Source: Chaetomium olivaceum (Eukaryota > Ascomycota > Sordariomycetes > Sordariales > Chaetomiaceae). Taken from it: DNA of 64,000 bases. The stretch is taken from NCBI GenBank assembly GCA_039881045.1, contig JAYWVB010000020.1, positions 1 to 64,000 on the forward strand. The letters run 5' to 3'. Made by a program: the position numbers and the translations under genes. This document shows, piece after piece, positions 24,216-33,402 of the stretch (positions are counted from its first letter, which is position 1; every line of letters begins with the position of its first letter). The notes under the pieces are model-generated. The model did no database searches and was not told where the DNA came from. It was given only the letters and a program-made list of their open reading frames with translations.

Positions 24216-25118
24216 TTAAGCCGGCGGGATCCCTGTCCCGTTCATCCCGCACCCAGCTTGCTCGCACGTCGAGACGGTATGGATGTACCGAATCACGCCG
24301 CCCTCGACCCGGAAGAAGTGGCTATCCGGCATTGGCTTCTCCGCCACGGACCTGTCCAGACCGGGGAAGCCCACGTAAATGGCCACGACCCCCATTTCCT
24401 CATCTACCACATACCGTCGGTTGGTCACCTTGATGGTGGACGGCAGTCCGAGCGCGCAGGTGCCATTTCCAGTGGCCCGGGGATCTGTGTAGGCGCCGCC
24501 CTCGAGCCGCGCGCACGGGGTGCCAAAGGGGACGGTGATGTTGACATTGTTGAAGCGGTCAAAATAGGCGTCGCCCGCGGCTTGAATCACGGCTCGGCTG
24601 TCGCGCTCTGAGGTGGGTATGGGGTCCCAGGTCTCAAGTGAGTTCCTTTTGCTTGGTTAGCTGGTCTTGTTCGTATTTCCTGAAGCCTGGTTATTGCACA
24701 TACCAATGCAGGTACCCTGTGGCGTTGAAGGCCCAATCGCCCGGCTCGGTCGCAATAGTCTCGATCAAGCTGGCCTTGTTGTCTGTAAAGACCATGCGGG
24801 TGCCGATGACATACGGTTTGGCGGCGTCGGCGATTATCAGTTCAGTGAAGGTTGCGCACAAGGTGGTGTCGTGGATGCTGCGGTTATGGTCAATCTTCAT
24901 GGGCTGGGCGAGGATGCCGGTCGCAGTGTCGACAGTCTTGTCACTCTCGGTATAGTTGAGGTTATCGGAAGTGATGGCTGCTAAGGTGGCCGGGTTGCCC
25001 TCTGTCTGCGCTGCTATATATTGGGTTGTAGCATCGACGAGAGAAAGGACCGGCTACATTCTGCGGTGACGCACGTCACCAGAGCCGCGCCTGCTAGTAC
25101 GAATAATTGTGGCTTCAT
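24216..25118 (-). CDS. Secreted DUF8021-like protein (one frame break)
   Basis: Two exons (25118-24704 and 24645-24216) encode a secreted protein of about 280 residues. It has a signal peptide (MKPQLFVLAGAALVTCVTA), then VDATTQYIAAQTEGN. A region with SIHDTTLCATFTELIIA and a C-terminal half with AAGDAYFDRFNN, FGTPCARLEGG and NRRYVVDEEMGVVA follow. The last block, a SnoaL-like cone with RRYVVDEE, resembles the fungal DUF8021 family. Cysteines near the end (CEQAGCGMNG) probably pair. The signal peptide and the rest lie in adjacent frames; one base seems missing in a C-run near 25055. Enzymatic function is unknown. Confidence 0.65.
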
Positions 25119-25130
25119 CCTAGATCCTGC

Positions 25131-25702
25131 CCTTATTTATTCTGTTTATAAGGCGGTATTGATTAACTGGTTGAGAGGTACAATGTTGCCGTCGTGATCA
25201 AGGTCTCTTGACGGCGTTTTATGTAACACATAGCCATCGCCTTAACCGGCAGAGACACTAGTAACTACCGCCGTTGAGATGATAGTCTCTGGAATGCCGA
25301 AGAATGTTGCCCAATAGCACTCGTTGAAACTACTACCTTAATGTCGGTAGACAAACTCTCCGCGCTCATGATGACGGCTGCATAAACGGAGTCCTCCGGT
25401 TGGTCGGCACTTGAGAACAGCCGTTCCTTGCAGGCGGGAGGAGTAGCACACAGTAATTAGGCCTTTGGTTCTAGGTACCGTCCTATCCAAAATACAATCA
25501 TAGTATTCCCCGGGAGCAGGAGCGTAATTAATGAACCTAAGCAGTAACTAAACTCAAGTGCCCCTGTCATCCTTCACCCTCTTCGACAACCCGCTTCTTA
25601 CCGTTACACAACTCTCTCCCAGTTCTCTCCTCGCGGCGCAGCAAACCGGGCCCGTTTCCCCCACCGCCCTCCCCCACCCCCACCTCCACCACCCCCCTTT
25701 CC
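25131..25702. other. Intergenic, no gene seen
   Basis: About 570 bases between two minus-strand secreted-protein genes, with a C-rich tract near 25660-25735. No gene is supported. Confidence 0.4.
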
Positions 25703-26786
25703 TTACCCACCACCTCCCCACGGTGGACCACTACCTGTCCAAGGGGGCCACTCACCCCAACCATCATCATCGTCATCATTATCCTGCGTTGTCATTGGCG
25801 GCCGGGCCGTGACCGTAATGGTTACGACACCCGGCGTGGTCACTTTCTCGTCGCCGAGCTGCTTGTGGGTAGGACGGGCGGCTTTTCGTGAGTTGACGTC
25901 GATGTCGGCTTGGGGAGCTGCGTCACGCGGGTTGTCACTACGGAGGAGGCGGTCTTAACAGTACTGGAGGAAGGGGGTTGGGTTGGCCGAGTAACGGCTG
26001 TGCCCTTTGATGAGGTGGTGGTGAACTTGGGGATTGTCGCAGCGGCTGTGTCGATTTGCGGTGGCGTCGGGTTGTTAAGGGCATAGGCTATCGCGTCAAA
26101 GACACCCCGGGGAATCTTGGCAGCGCTGAGATCGTGATCAAAGACACCCCTTCCATCGTGGTATGCGAAAGAGCTGGTGTTGCTGCTGGCTGAGTTGACC
26201 GCTCGGGTGTTCTTGGCCCAGGCGAGACTGTTGACACCGTTCGGGTTGAGAGATCCGCCTTCCCACTGACTACATCCGGTACAAAGAACATCGAGCTGCC
26301 AGTGGGTTGCATTGGTGTTGGTTGTTGGCAAGATGGCGTAGGTGGCCCCTGAATATGTGCCGGGCACAACTCTCCCCCTTTTGAGGCCATCGTCAGCTCA
26401 AATACTAATGCTCACGACAATAAGCTGACTTACGTGCTCCATCGTGACGAAACGACCGCACTGTCGCCATTTGGCCATGCCACAGTAAGAGGATTGCCAT
26501 TCATTTTCCCGCCCCAAGCAACGCCAGCCCATCCCGCTTTGTCAATTGGTGCTACGATCTGCAGCAGGACATCAAACGGGGTAACCGAGACTTCTGGAAT
26601 GGCGATACGGTAGTAAATTCCACTGGCTGGTTCTTTAAATTCAGAGAAGCAGATCTGCGTTCCCCCCGGGCAATACTTCGCCGTTGTACTCTGCCTCTTG
26701 GCTGGTCCAGGGCCGACAGCAGAGACCGTCCATGCATAGGTGCCACTAAAGGCTAGTAGAACGAGTGACTTGATGCTCATACTCAC
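25703..26786 (-). CDS. Stand-alone CDH-type b-cytochrome (DOMON) protein, secreted
   Basis: Two exons (26786-26434, then 26377 downward) encode a signal peptide, a cellobiose-dehydrogenase-like cytochrome domain, and a Ser/Thr/Pro-rich tail. Domain words are CFSEFKEPASGIYYRIAIPE, GWAGVAWGGKM (the Met expected to ligate heme), LTVAWPNGDSAVVSSRWSTG, CTGCSQWEGG, and FAYHDGRGVFDHDL (candidate His ligand). No flavin domain follows, so it resembles the free cytochromes that pass electrons to lytic polysaccharide monooxygenases. One frame stops at 25840. The adjacent frame continues VTTPGVVTITVTARPP, an Asp-rich run and a Trp/Gly tail to 25703, implying a one-base shift near 25870. A paralogue lies at 37360-38147. 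Confidence 0.75.
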
Positions 26787-27496
26787 TGATCGTCGAGGTG
26801 GAGGGGGTGTATTTGGGACGTCACCTCAGGGGAAGACTAAAGGTGAGGACCATTCCCGGTTTTATCCTCCTTAGGGTCGTTTAAATCCCCGGTTCAACAC
26901 CCCCTATAAAGTTTCTAAGAATACCAGCTTAGCCCGCTACCGGGAAACCTGCCGCTGGAAGGGCGTACTGACCAACCAGGGGCGAGCAATTGATATCCGG
27001 GTGTTCGTGTCGGCTGGAGAACGCTTCTCCTACTTAGATTTTACACACGGGTGCGGCGTTCATTAGATAGTATTGGAGAAGTCCGACAAGCGAAGCGGCC
27101 TGGTAAAATCTCAAAGCGGAGAATAGAGTGGACGTACGAAGGAAGTGTAATCTGGGTAAAAGCGTCCCGGGAATTATGGTGCGACACCATGTCCACGCCA
27201 CTCCAGGCCCAGTTGACGCCAACCAGGAAGCGTAATTAGGTAGACAAGGACGATGAGCCTGCCCGTTGAAGAAGGCTGGCGACATTTTCGCTTGTGCTGA
27301 CATCAACCGCGGTTTGTGCTCAGCTTCGGTTCCGTTGTACCGGGCTGTAACCGACAGAGACAACGGCTGTGGCGAGCATCCAAGATGTTGAACAAAGTCT
27401 TTGTTCGCTTTAGAGTTATCGCCCATTGTAAGGGTCTAAATTGTTATAAAGAACACATCAAAGAAGCCCGGTTGTCCATAAGTACCGATATAAGCC
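26787..27496. other. Intergenic, no gene seen
   Basis: Upstream region of the cytochrome gene; 0.7 kb with no supported frame. Confidence 0.4.
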
Positions 27497-28123
27497 GTGC
27501 AAGAGCCGTCCTACACGAGCAACGGTCCACCCAGTCTGGAGCCAAACATGGATTCCATAAATTGCATTGAGGATTGTAGATGCGTGGAGGGGAGCAATTC
27601 CGGCACCTCGCCCATTTTGGGACCATTTTCAGGACCGTGGATAGGCGCTGAGCAATGGAAGAAGGCCCACCGCGGTATCTCGCCCATTTTAGGGCCATTT
27701 TCAGGTCCGTGGATAAGCGTCGAGCAGTGGAAGCACATCAATCTCGGTACCTCCACGGTAGTTCACGAGCCGGGTTGCAAGACAGCTTCAAGTCGGTGTC
27801 CGCTACAAGATGATCCTTACGATGCCACCATCATTCGTGTGGGAAGGCCTTGGGTAATGTCGCTTTCGGAACAAGACCTCGACAACATTGGTCCCATGGC
27901 TGCAACAAAAAAAAGTCAGACCCTTCAGGGCCAGAGCCTTCGGGATCTGGCAAACGCGCAGGGGGACGGCTCCCAAAATGTTGATGTTAGCACAGTAATT
28001 TCAAAGATGTCGCGGGCACGACGGCGCATTCGATGTAAAGAACGACGTCTAGTTCTCAAGATATCTAACGTGCCGCAACCGGGGAGGGCAGAGATGTATT
28101 GTGCGAGGAGATCATTGGGCTAG
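27497..28123 (+). CDS. Unrecognised protein with two 24-residue repeats
   Basis: A single open frame of 208 residues. Residues 37-85 contain two copies of a 24-residue unit, SPILGPFSGPWI..EQWK, encoded by a 72-base tandem repeat (27608-27679 and 27680-27751). The repeat has conserved Trp and Pro-Phe-Ser-Gly positions, and differences between copies are mixed silent and replacement changes. The second half is basic (RARRRIRCKERR). No signal peptide or membrane segment is seen. I do not recognise the family. Coding status rests on the open frame and the in-register repeat and is uncertain. Confidence 0.35.
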   Translation: MQEPSYTSNGPPSLEPNMDSINCIEDCRCVEGSNSGTSPILGPFSGPWIGAEQWKKAHRGISPILGPFSGPWISVEQWKHINLGTSTVVHEPGCKTASSRCPLQDDPYDATIIRVGRPWVMSLSEQDLDNIGPMAATKKSQTLQGQSLRDLANAQGDGSQNVDVSTVISKMSRARRRIRCKERRLVLKISNVPQPGRAEMYCARRSLG

Positions 28124-29212
28124 AAGGTGTAGGCTTTCCTACCTCGACACTGTATTTTCCCCAAAGCACCAAGCAGGTATATACCTAGCTTTAACCTACT
28201 TACCAGGTAGATAAGTATATACTTCGGTGATTAGTCTCCTAACCCATAGTACGGTATATGGCGGATCTCTACCACCAGCTTATACACGGAACAGCCAACA
28301 GTCCAACCTTCGAAACACAACACATCAAACTCGAATTAGGTAGTATTTGTTCGACTCATAAACACATTTATATGGAAAAGCATCTTCGCCGTTGCTCCTG
28401 TCAAATATAACCAATATAGATGATTGAATTTCATTCTCCTTTCACTTAGCTCAGCAATACTATCCAAGGGGCAGAATCGTCCCCGACGCATCGTGGAGTA
28501 CGTGCTGGTGAGAGAGTTATGTCCATTGCCTTCTGTGTAGAGAAACGGCCTCCTGAGACACTGCTCATGGGACTCTGCCTCTCCAGAAGAAGCTGGCAGC
28601 CTTTGTGCACCTGGACGAAGTGCCGGCACGCTCATTGGTTTCGATCGGCCGCCCCTCCAGTATCAAGGATGTTAGATCCTGGCCCGAGAGCAGTATCCCT
28701 ATCTTGTTTTTGGGTTGAACGTGTGCTATAGCCCATCTCACTTTAACCCAGAAGCGGCTCAAGGCCACGCACGAACATGGGAATTGCTAAGGGCAACTGT
28801 GAAGGTGGCGACGTGAACTATTCTGGTGCGTGAGTTCTAGCCAGGTCTCTTTCTTTGTACCAAATGTAGGCTGGATCCTGCTGAGAAGCACCAATGTCTG
28901 ACTCAGCTCTTGAGAAGCTACCCCAACTTCGTAAACCCAGCAAGCCCAGTTGTTTTATTCCTGTTGGCTGGGGCCGGCGACAAGTGGGCCCTGGCCGGCG
29001 TCGACCTGCCAATTTCGGCAACTGGGTCCGGAAGGCCCACTTAACTCGGAGCCGCTCGGAGCCGGACTCGGCTTTTGCGGCGTGACTTGGACAGCGCAAT
29101 AGTTAAGTCCCATTCTCTGTCCCCTTTTAATGTGAAGACTCGGCCTCTTTCCTTGGCTCCAAACCGCTGAGGTATCACAGAGACCCCCACTCAAGACCAA
29201 TCATCACTCAGC
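28124..29212. other. Intergenic, no gene seen
   Basis: 1.1 kb, beginning with a TACCTAGC/TACCAGGTA-type palindromic patch near 28175-28215. No gene is supported. Confidence 0.4.
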
Positions 29213-29746
29213 ATGGCTTCCGCTGCAACCCTGGACCTCGTTCCGACTCCGTCCTCGCCGGAGGTGGCTCTTCCAGAAGGCTACACCATCCACTCGGGTT
29301 TCCCGCCAATCCCAACTTACATCCACCTCCGTGCCGTATCAGGCTTGCACCCAAAAACACCTGCCCAGGCCGCCCCCATTGCCCACAACAGCTGGTACGG
29401 ATGCTACGTCACCTTCTCTCCTACCGATCCCGACACCAACAATATCAGCACAAAAGGTGAAGAGACCATTGTTGCCATGGGCCGCATCATAGGCGACGGC
29501 GGCTGGTATTTCCACATTGCCGACATGGCAGTCCTGCCGGAGCATCAGCGCAAGGGATTAGGGGACGCCGTGCTGAAGCACTTGATGGAGCACATTAAAA
29601 CGCATGCGCCACAGGACGGGACAGGGACATATGTTACGCTTTTTGCGGATGCTCCAGGGCGGAGACTGTATACAAAGAATGGGTTCGTCGAGACCATGCC
29701 TGAACAGATGGGGATGGCGATGCCGTTGGGTTGGGAGAGGGGTTGA
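29213..29746 (+). CDS. GNAT-family N-acetyltransferase
   Basis: An intact intronless gene of 177 residues. The GNAT fold is visible: an N-terminal strand/helix (YIHLRAVSGLHPKTP), a beta hairpin (WYGCYVTF and VAMGRIIGDGGWYFHIADMAV), and the acetyl-CoA loop LPEHQRKGLGDAVL, matching the Q/R-x-x-G-x-G/A signature. A final strand follows (YVTLFADAPGRRLYTKNGF). Such small cytosolic fungal GNATs acetylate amines or small metabolites; the substrate is not predictable. The ATG follows a purine-rich leader and is the first in frame. Confidence 0.9.
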   Translation: MASAATLDLVPTPSSPEVALPEGYTIHSGFPPIPTYIHLRAVSGLHPKTPAQAAPIAHNSWYGCYVTFSPTDPDTNNISTKGEETIVAMGRIIGDGGWYFHIADMAVLPEHQRKGLGDAVLKHLMEHIKTHAPQDGTGTYVTLFADAPGRRLYTKNGFVETMPEQMGMAMPLGWERG

Positions 29747-30101
29747 TGCAGTGGCGGGAGTTGTCGTATGTCATCAGGTGTAAGGGGTAATTTAGAAGCA
29801 CGCCAGCCCGCCCGGTGCCAACCATTCTTTGTGTGAATCAGAGTTGAAGGGGTGTCACTTGAGTAGTTTCATTGTGCCACCGACATTTGGTTGCTAAATC
29901 ACCTTATCTCGTGTCGAGGTCACGAGAACCTAGATCCTTCTTAGTACTCAGCCCAGGAAAGCATAAAACCCCATCATAATCGCACCCAGCCGGGCAAACA
30001 AGGTCTGAATGGTGTATCAAATCTACCTACCCACACACTCTTACTTTATTCGAAAATTTAAGCGAATTTATACCAGCAAGACAACCGGAAAGTACACGTC
30101 A

Positions 30102-30944
30102 ATGCCTCGGGACCGGACCAGCCGGACAAGGCGAGATCGCCGCTCTCATCGAAGCGAAGACCCTGATACGAGAGATCGAGCATATGCTCATCAAGATTCT
30201 CGCAACCCACAGCATGAAGACTATGCACGATTCAGACACCCCGGTGGTTACTATGCCGGAAGCGAGTCCTCTGCCCCAGGCTCAGAGACCCAAGACGACT
30301 GTGACCAAGACGCGTCAAGGGACGGTGATGACGAACTTTCCGAAAGTGATACAACCAGGCGTCCGTCCGAGTGGGGTATGATTCCCTACCAAGACCCGAC
30401 CGCCAGTGCAAGCCCGAGTGTTGCTTCAGACTCGACCCTTGTACTGAAAGCACCGACGTTTGATGCCAGGCCCTCATCCAGTCGTCAGCGCCGTTACAGA
30501 TCCCGTTTGAGGGACTGTTATCACGCCAACTACGACTCAGCGGAAGGCGTATCCTACTCATCCCACCCGTCCCCCACGGAGCGGAGCTATTCCCCTTCTC
30601 CGGAACAATACTCGCGCAGAATCAATAGCAATGGTCATCAGAGCAGTCAGGATTACTCTTATGCACCCAACCCCAGAAATCGTCAAAGAGAGGAGGCCTA
30701 TGCGTACCTGACCGACCGCGACGGTTACGAAATGGGAGATTGTTTGCAATATTGCACCACCCGCGACGTGGGCGAGGAGTACTCGTATTATTCTGATGAA
30801 GAGCTGCAGAGCAGTTCTAGTAGCACTACGCGGGTCAGAATTTGGTCCGCATCCCCCATAGAATCGGTGAAGCACGAGAGACCTAGTCGTGAGCACCCTG
30901 GGGGACGCACTACTTACAACTTAAGACCAGTTACACGAAGATGA
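30102..30944 (+). CDS. Disordered Arg/Ser/Tyr-rich protein
   Basis: The open frame begins at 30009, but the residues before the second Met (30102, MPRDRTSRTRRDRR) look like leader sequence, so I prefer 30102. The product of about 280 residues is almost entirely polar: Arg/Ser/Asp in the first 100 residues, then Ser/Pro/Tyr clusters such as SYSPSPEQYSRR and EEYSYYSDEELQSSSSS. There is no recognisable fold. SR-like composition suggests a nuclear or RNA-related role, but that is inference. A lineage-specific disordered protein is the safest label. Confidence 0.5.
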   Translation: MPRDRTSRTRRDRRSHRSEDPDTRDRAYAHQDSRNPQHEDYARFRHPGGYYAGSESSAPGSETQDDCDQDASRDGDDELSESDTTRRPSEWGMIPYQDPTASASPSVASDSTLVLKAPTFDARPSSSRQRRYRSRLRDCYHANYDSAEGVSYSSHPSPTERSYSPSPEQYSRRINSNGHQSSQDYSYAPNPRNRQREEAYAYLTDRDGYEMGDCLQYCTTRDVGEEYSYYSDEELQSSSSSTTRVRIWSASPIESVKHERPSREHPGGRTTYNLRPVTRR

Positions 30945-31534
30945 TGCCTACAGAAATTGTGCTCCAGGGATAGACCATTCGCTCTTGCGCCTGGGGCGGA
31001 ACAGCTAAAGGGGCATCGCTAACTGAATTTGACGGCCCCATCGTTAGGGAACCGGCATTAATGATGCTAACTCACGCTGGTGGAGATAGCTTAAGGTAGC
31101 CAAAAAAGACTTTGGTCGTTTTCCAAATTCAGGCTCTCAGGTTTGAGGTCCGGTTCCAAAGTGAGAATTTGCAAGTTACCATGTGGCGGAAGCTTGGATC
31201 AGAAAGAAGGGATGTATGAGACGTGACAAAGATTGCACTGAAGAACAGATACAACGGCAAATGTGGTGGGTAAAACACCACACTTGCATTACCGACACAG
31301 GGACCAGTTTGCCCCGCTCTCGGTAAATGCATACAAAGAAGATCTAGGATCAGGTAGGTTGGGTATCTTCAAGAAGAGCAGTACATTCCCCACTACACGA
31401 ACAATTCATTAGGTTGCGGTGAACCAACCAGTGTCAACGTGGATATATATATATATGCAACCCTCGTCCCTGGTCGTTTCCTACAACACAAATCTCTCAG
31501 CAAGCAATAAAAACACCCACTAAATCTTGACAAT
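30945..31534. other. Intergenic with TA-repeat near the next start
   Basis: 590 bases without a gene. An (AT)n run at about 31442-31456 sits 80 bases ahead of the next ATG and could act as a TATA-like element. Confidence 0.4.
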
Positions 31535-31777
31535 ATGGGCAATTCACCTAGCAGCAAGGGGGATAAGGGCCAAAAGGAGGGCTCCGATCCTACGGCATCC
31601 ACCGTTCGTCGTGGTGCTGTGTCGGTCAAGGACCCAGGCGAGTATTGGGATCTGAAACCACACACTAACAAGAAGGACAACCTCCTGCAGTACAAATCGC
31701 AAAAGAAGTCGAAGAAGTATGCTCTGCATCCGCAGTTCTCACCGTTATATATTCAAAATAAAATACCCAACAATTAA
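31535..31777 (+). CDS. Small protein with N-myristoylation-like start
   Basis: An 80-residue open frame starting MGNSPSSKGDKGQK. Gly2 with Ser6 and a downstream Lys fits the N-myristoylation pattern, and the rest is Lys-rich (KKDNLLQYKSQKKSKKY). The ATG follows a CAAGCAATAAAA-type leader and an AT-rich promoter. No family is recognised. A membrane-peripheral protein is inferred from lipid motif plus basic charge. An additional 3' exon is possible. Confidence 0.4.
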   Translation: MGNSPSSKGDKGQKEGSDPTASTVRRGAVSVKDPGEYWDLKPHTNKKDNLLQYKSQKKSKKYALHPQFSPLYIQNKIPNN

Positions 31778-32117
31778 CACTCCATGTCCAAATCTTGCAA
31801 AAAATGACTTCCTAGATACGTAGATGGTGTAACTGGTAAGATGAAGAAGGTGAGATATTGTAGGTTTTCAAGCCCTCGGTCAGAATCGTTTTGATGTGAT
31901 CCGTCCAACCTCCCGGAACCCGCAGCACTGTTTGACCCGTTTCCTTTTTGGATCCCATAATAACTCCCACAATGCAGCCCAAATCCCGAAGTATCATAAC
32001 CATCCGACACAATGGAACCCAAATGTCAACCCATCTACAACGCCACCCTAAATGACTAAACCTGAACCCACCCATCCCAACAACAAACAAAGAAAGGGAG
32101 TCCTCAACAAAACCCCC
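31778..32117. other. Intergenic, C-rich
   Basis: 340 bases between convergent genes, with no supported frame. Confidence 0.4.
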
Positions 32118-33402
32118 CTAATTCCAACCTCCTAAAACCTGCATTGCCCCTCCATCCCCCGCAACACCAAGACCAATACCACCACCACTACTCCCACCAG
32201 CACCGGCCACAAGCGCCGCCCTACCCGTCATCATCAACTCCAACCCCTCCATCCGCCCTCTCAACGCCTGATTCTCCGTCTCCAACCCCATCAGCCTCCG
32301 TTCCAGCTGTGTGATATATTCGGTCGCCTTGGTCAAGATGGTAGCCTTGTTTAGCCTCCCTCCGCCGCTCCCGACATGTCCGGCTCCCGGACCAGTTTCC
32401 TCGGTCTCGTCTCGTCGATGCCGTCTGTGATTATCGACGTACGCTTGGCAAGCAGGCGCAGGGCGGGCACGGCGTCGCGTAGCAGGGTGATCTTGTCGTT
32501 GAGGTTGGTGCGGTAGCGCTTTTCGACCATGTTGTGGGCTGTCTTTTTGGGGGCGGAGGTTACGAGGGTGGCGGGGGTGGTGGGGCTGGTGGATTTGGAT
32601 CTGGGGGTCGCAGAGATGGTTGAGGATCGGCCTGTTGTTGACCTGGTCGTCCGTGGTGAAATCGCCGCTGACTTGGGGGCGCGTTCCGAATCGGACGGAT
32701 CGCCGGCTGACTTGCGCTTGAGGCCGCGGGATGGGTACCGCTTAGGGGCGGCCGTGTTGGCCGAGGGGGATGCCGTTGACTGTGGGGAAGATGTGGCTGG
32801 GGCGGCTGCGGTAGGCTGTTGCTGGCCGGGAACAGTGGCTAACAAGACCTGGGGTGATTGGAACAAAGGCGGGACAGTGAGGTCCAAGGGGTTGATCACC
32901 GGGCCCGAGCTGGCATTCGGTGGCGAGCACGAACTGGGCGTTTGGCACTCAAAAAGCTTCTCGGGCTCGGGCGAGAACTCCACCGAATCCCAAGCCGTCC
33001 AAGGGTCTGTCGTGGGGAAGCCGAATGAGCTGGCCGAGTGGGCGGGTGAGGGCGGTGACATGGGGGAAGCCGTCGAGTGGGATGTGAAGTCTGTGTCGAA
33101 CTCTTCCTTGTCAAAGAAGGACTCTGGAGAGAAGTCGGGATATGTTTGCTTTGATATGGTCAGCTGTTGAACGTAGAGAGGACGTTCAAGTTGTGCATGT
33201 CAGGGGTAGACTCAAACTCCGGGTACCTCAGCATTGCAAGGGCCGGGAGACTGGTCGTTACCCCTCACGATGTGTCGAACACGAGAATTGACGGCGGAAT
33301 AAGGGAAACAGAGTAGTAACTAACAAGCTGGGAAGGGTCAAAAGACGTTGCTGCCGTGTATGGGTCGAATGGTATCGACGGGTCAGTGGTTGTGCCAGAC
33401 AT
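32118..33402 (-). CDS. SREBP-like bHLH transcription factor without membrane anchors
   Basis: Exon 1 (33402-33325, MSGTTTDP...FDPSQL) is joined across an intron to exon 2 (33163-32118). A Ser/Pro/Thr-rich activation-type region leads to KKTAHNMVEKRYRTNLNDKI. The Tyr after KR in this basic region is the hallmark of sterol regulatory element binding proteins. Helix 1 (LLRDAVPALRLL), a loop, and helix 2 LNKATILTKATEYITQLERR follow, then a leucine-zipper-like stretch. The C-terminus is Gly-rich and ends soon after, so the two membrane helices of canonical SREBP are missing, as in the shorter fungal paralogues. A one-base shift near 32410, inside the loop, separates helix 2 from helix 1. Predicted to be nuclear and to regulate sterol or hypoxia genes (inference). 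Confidence 0.8.
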
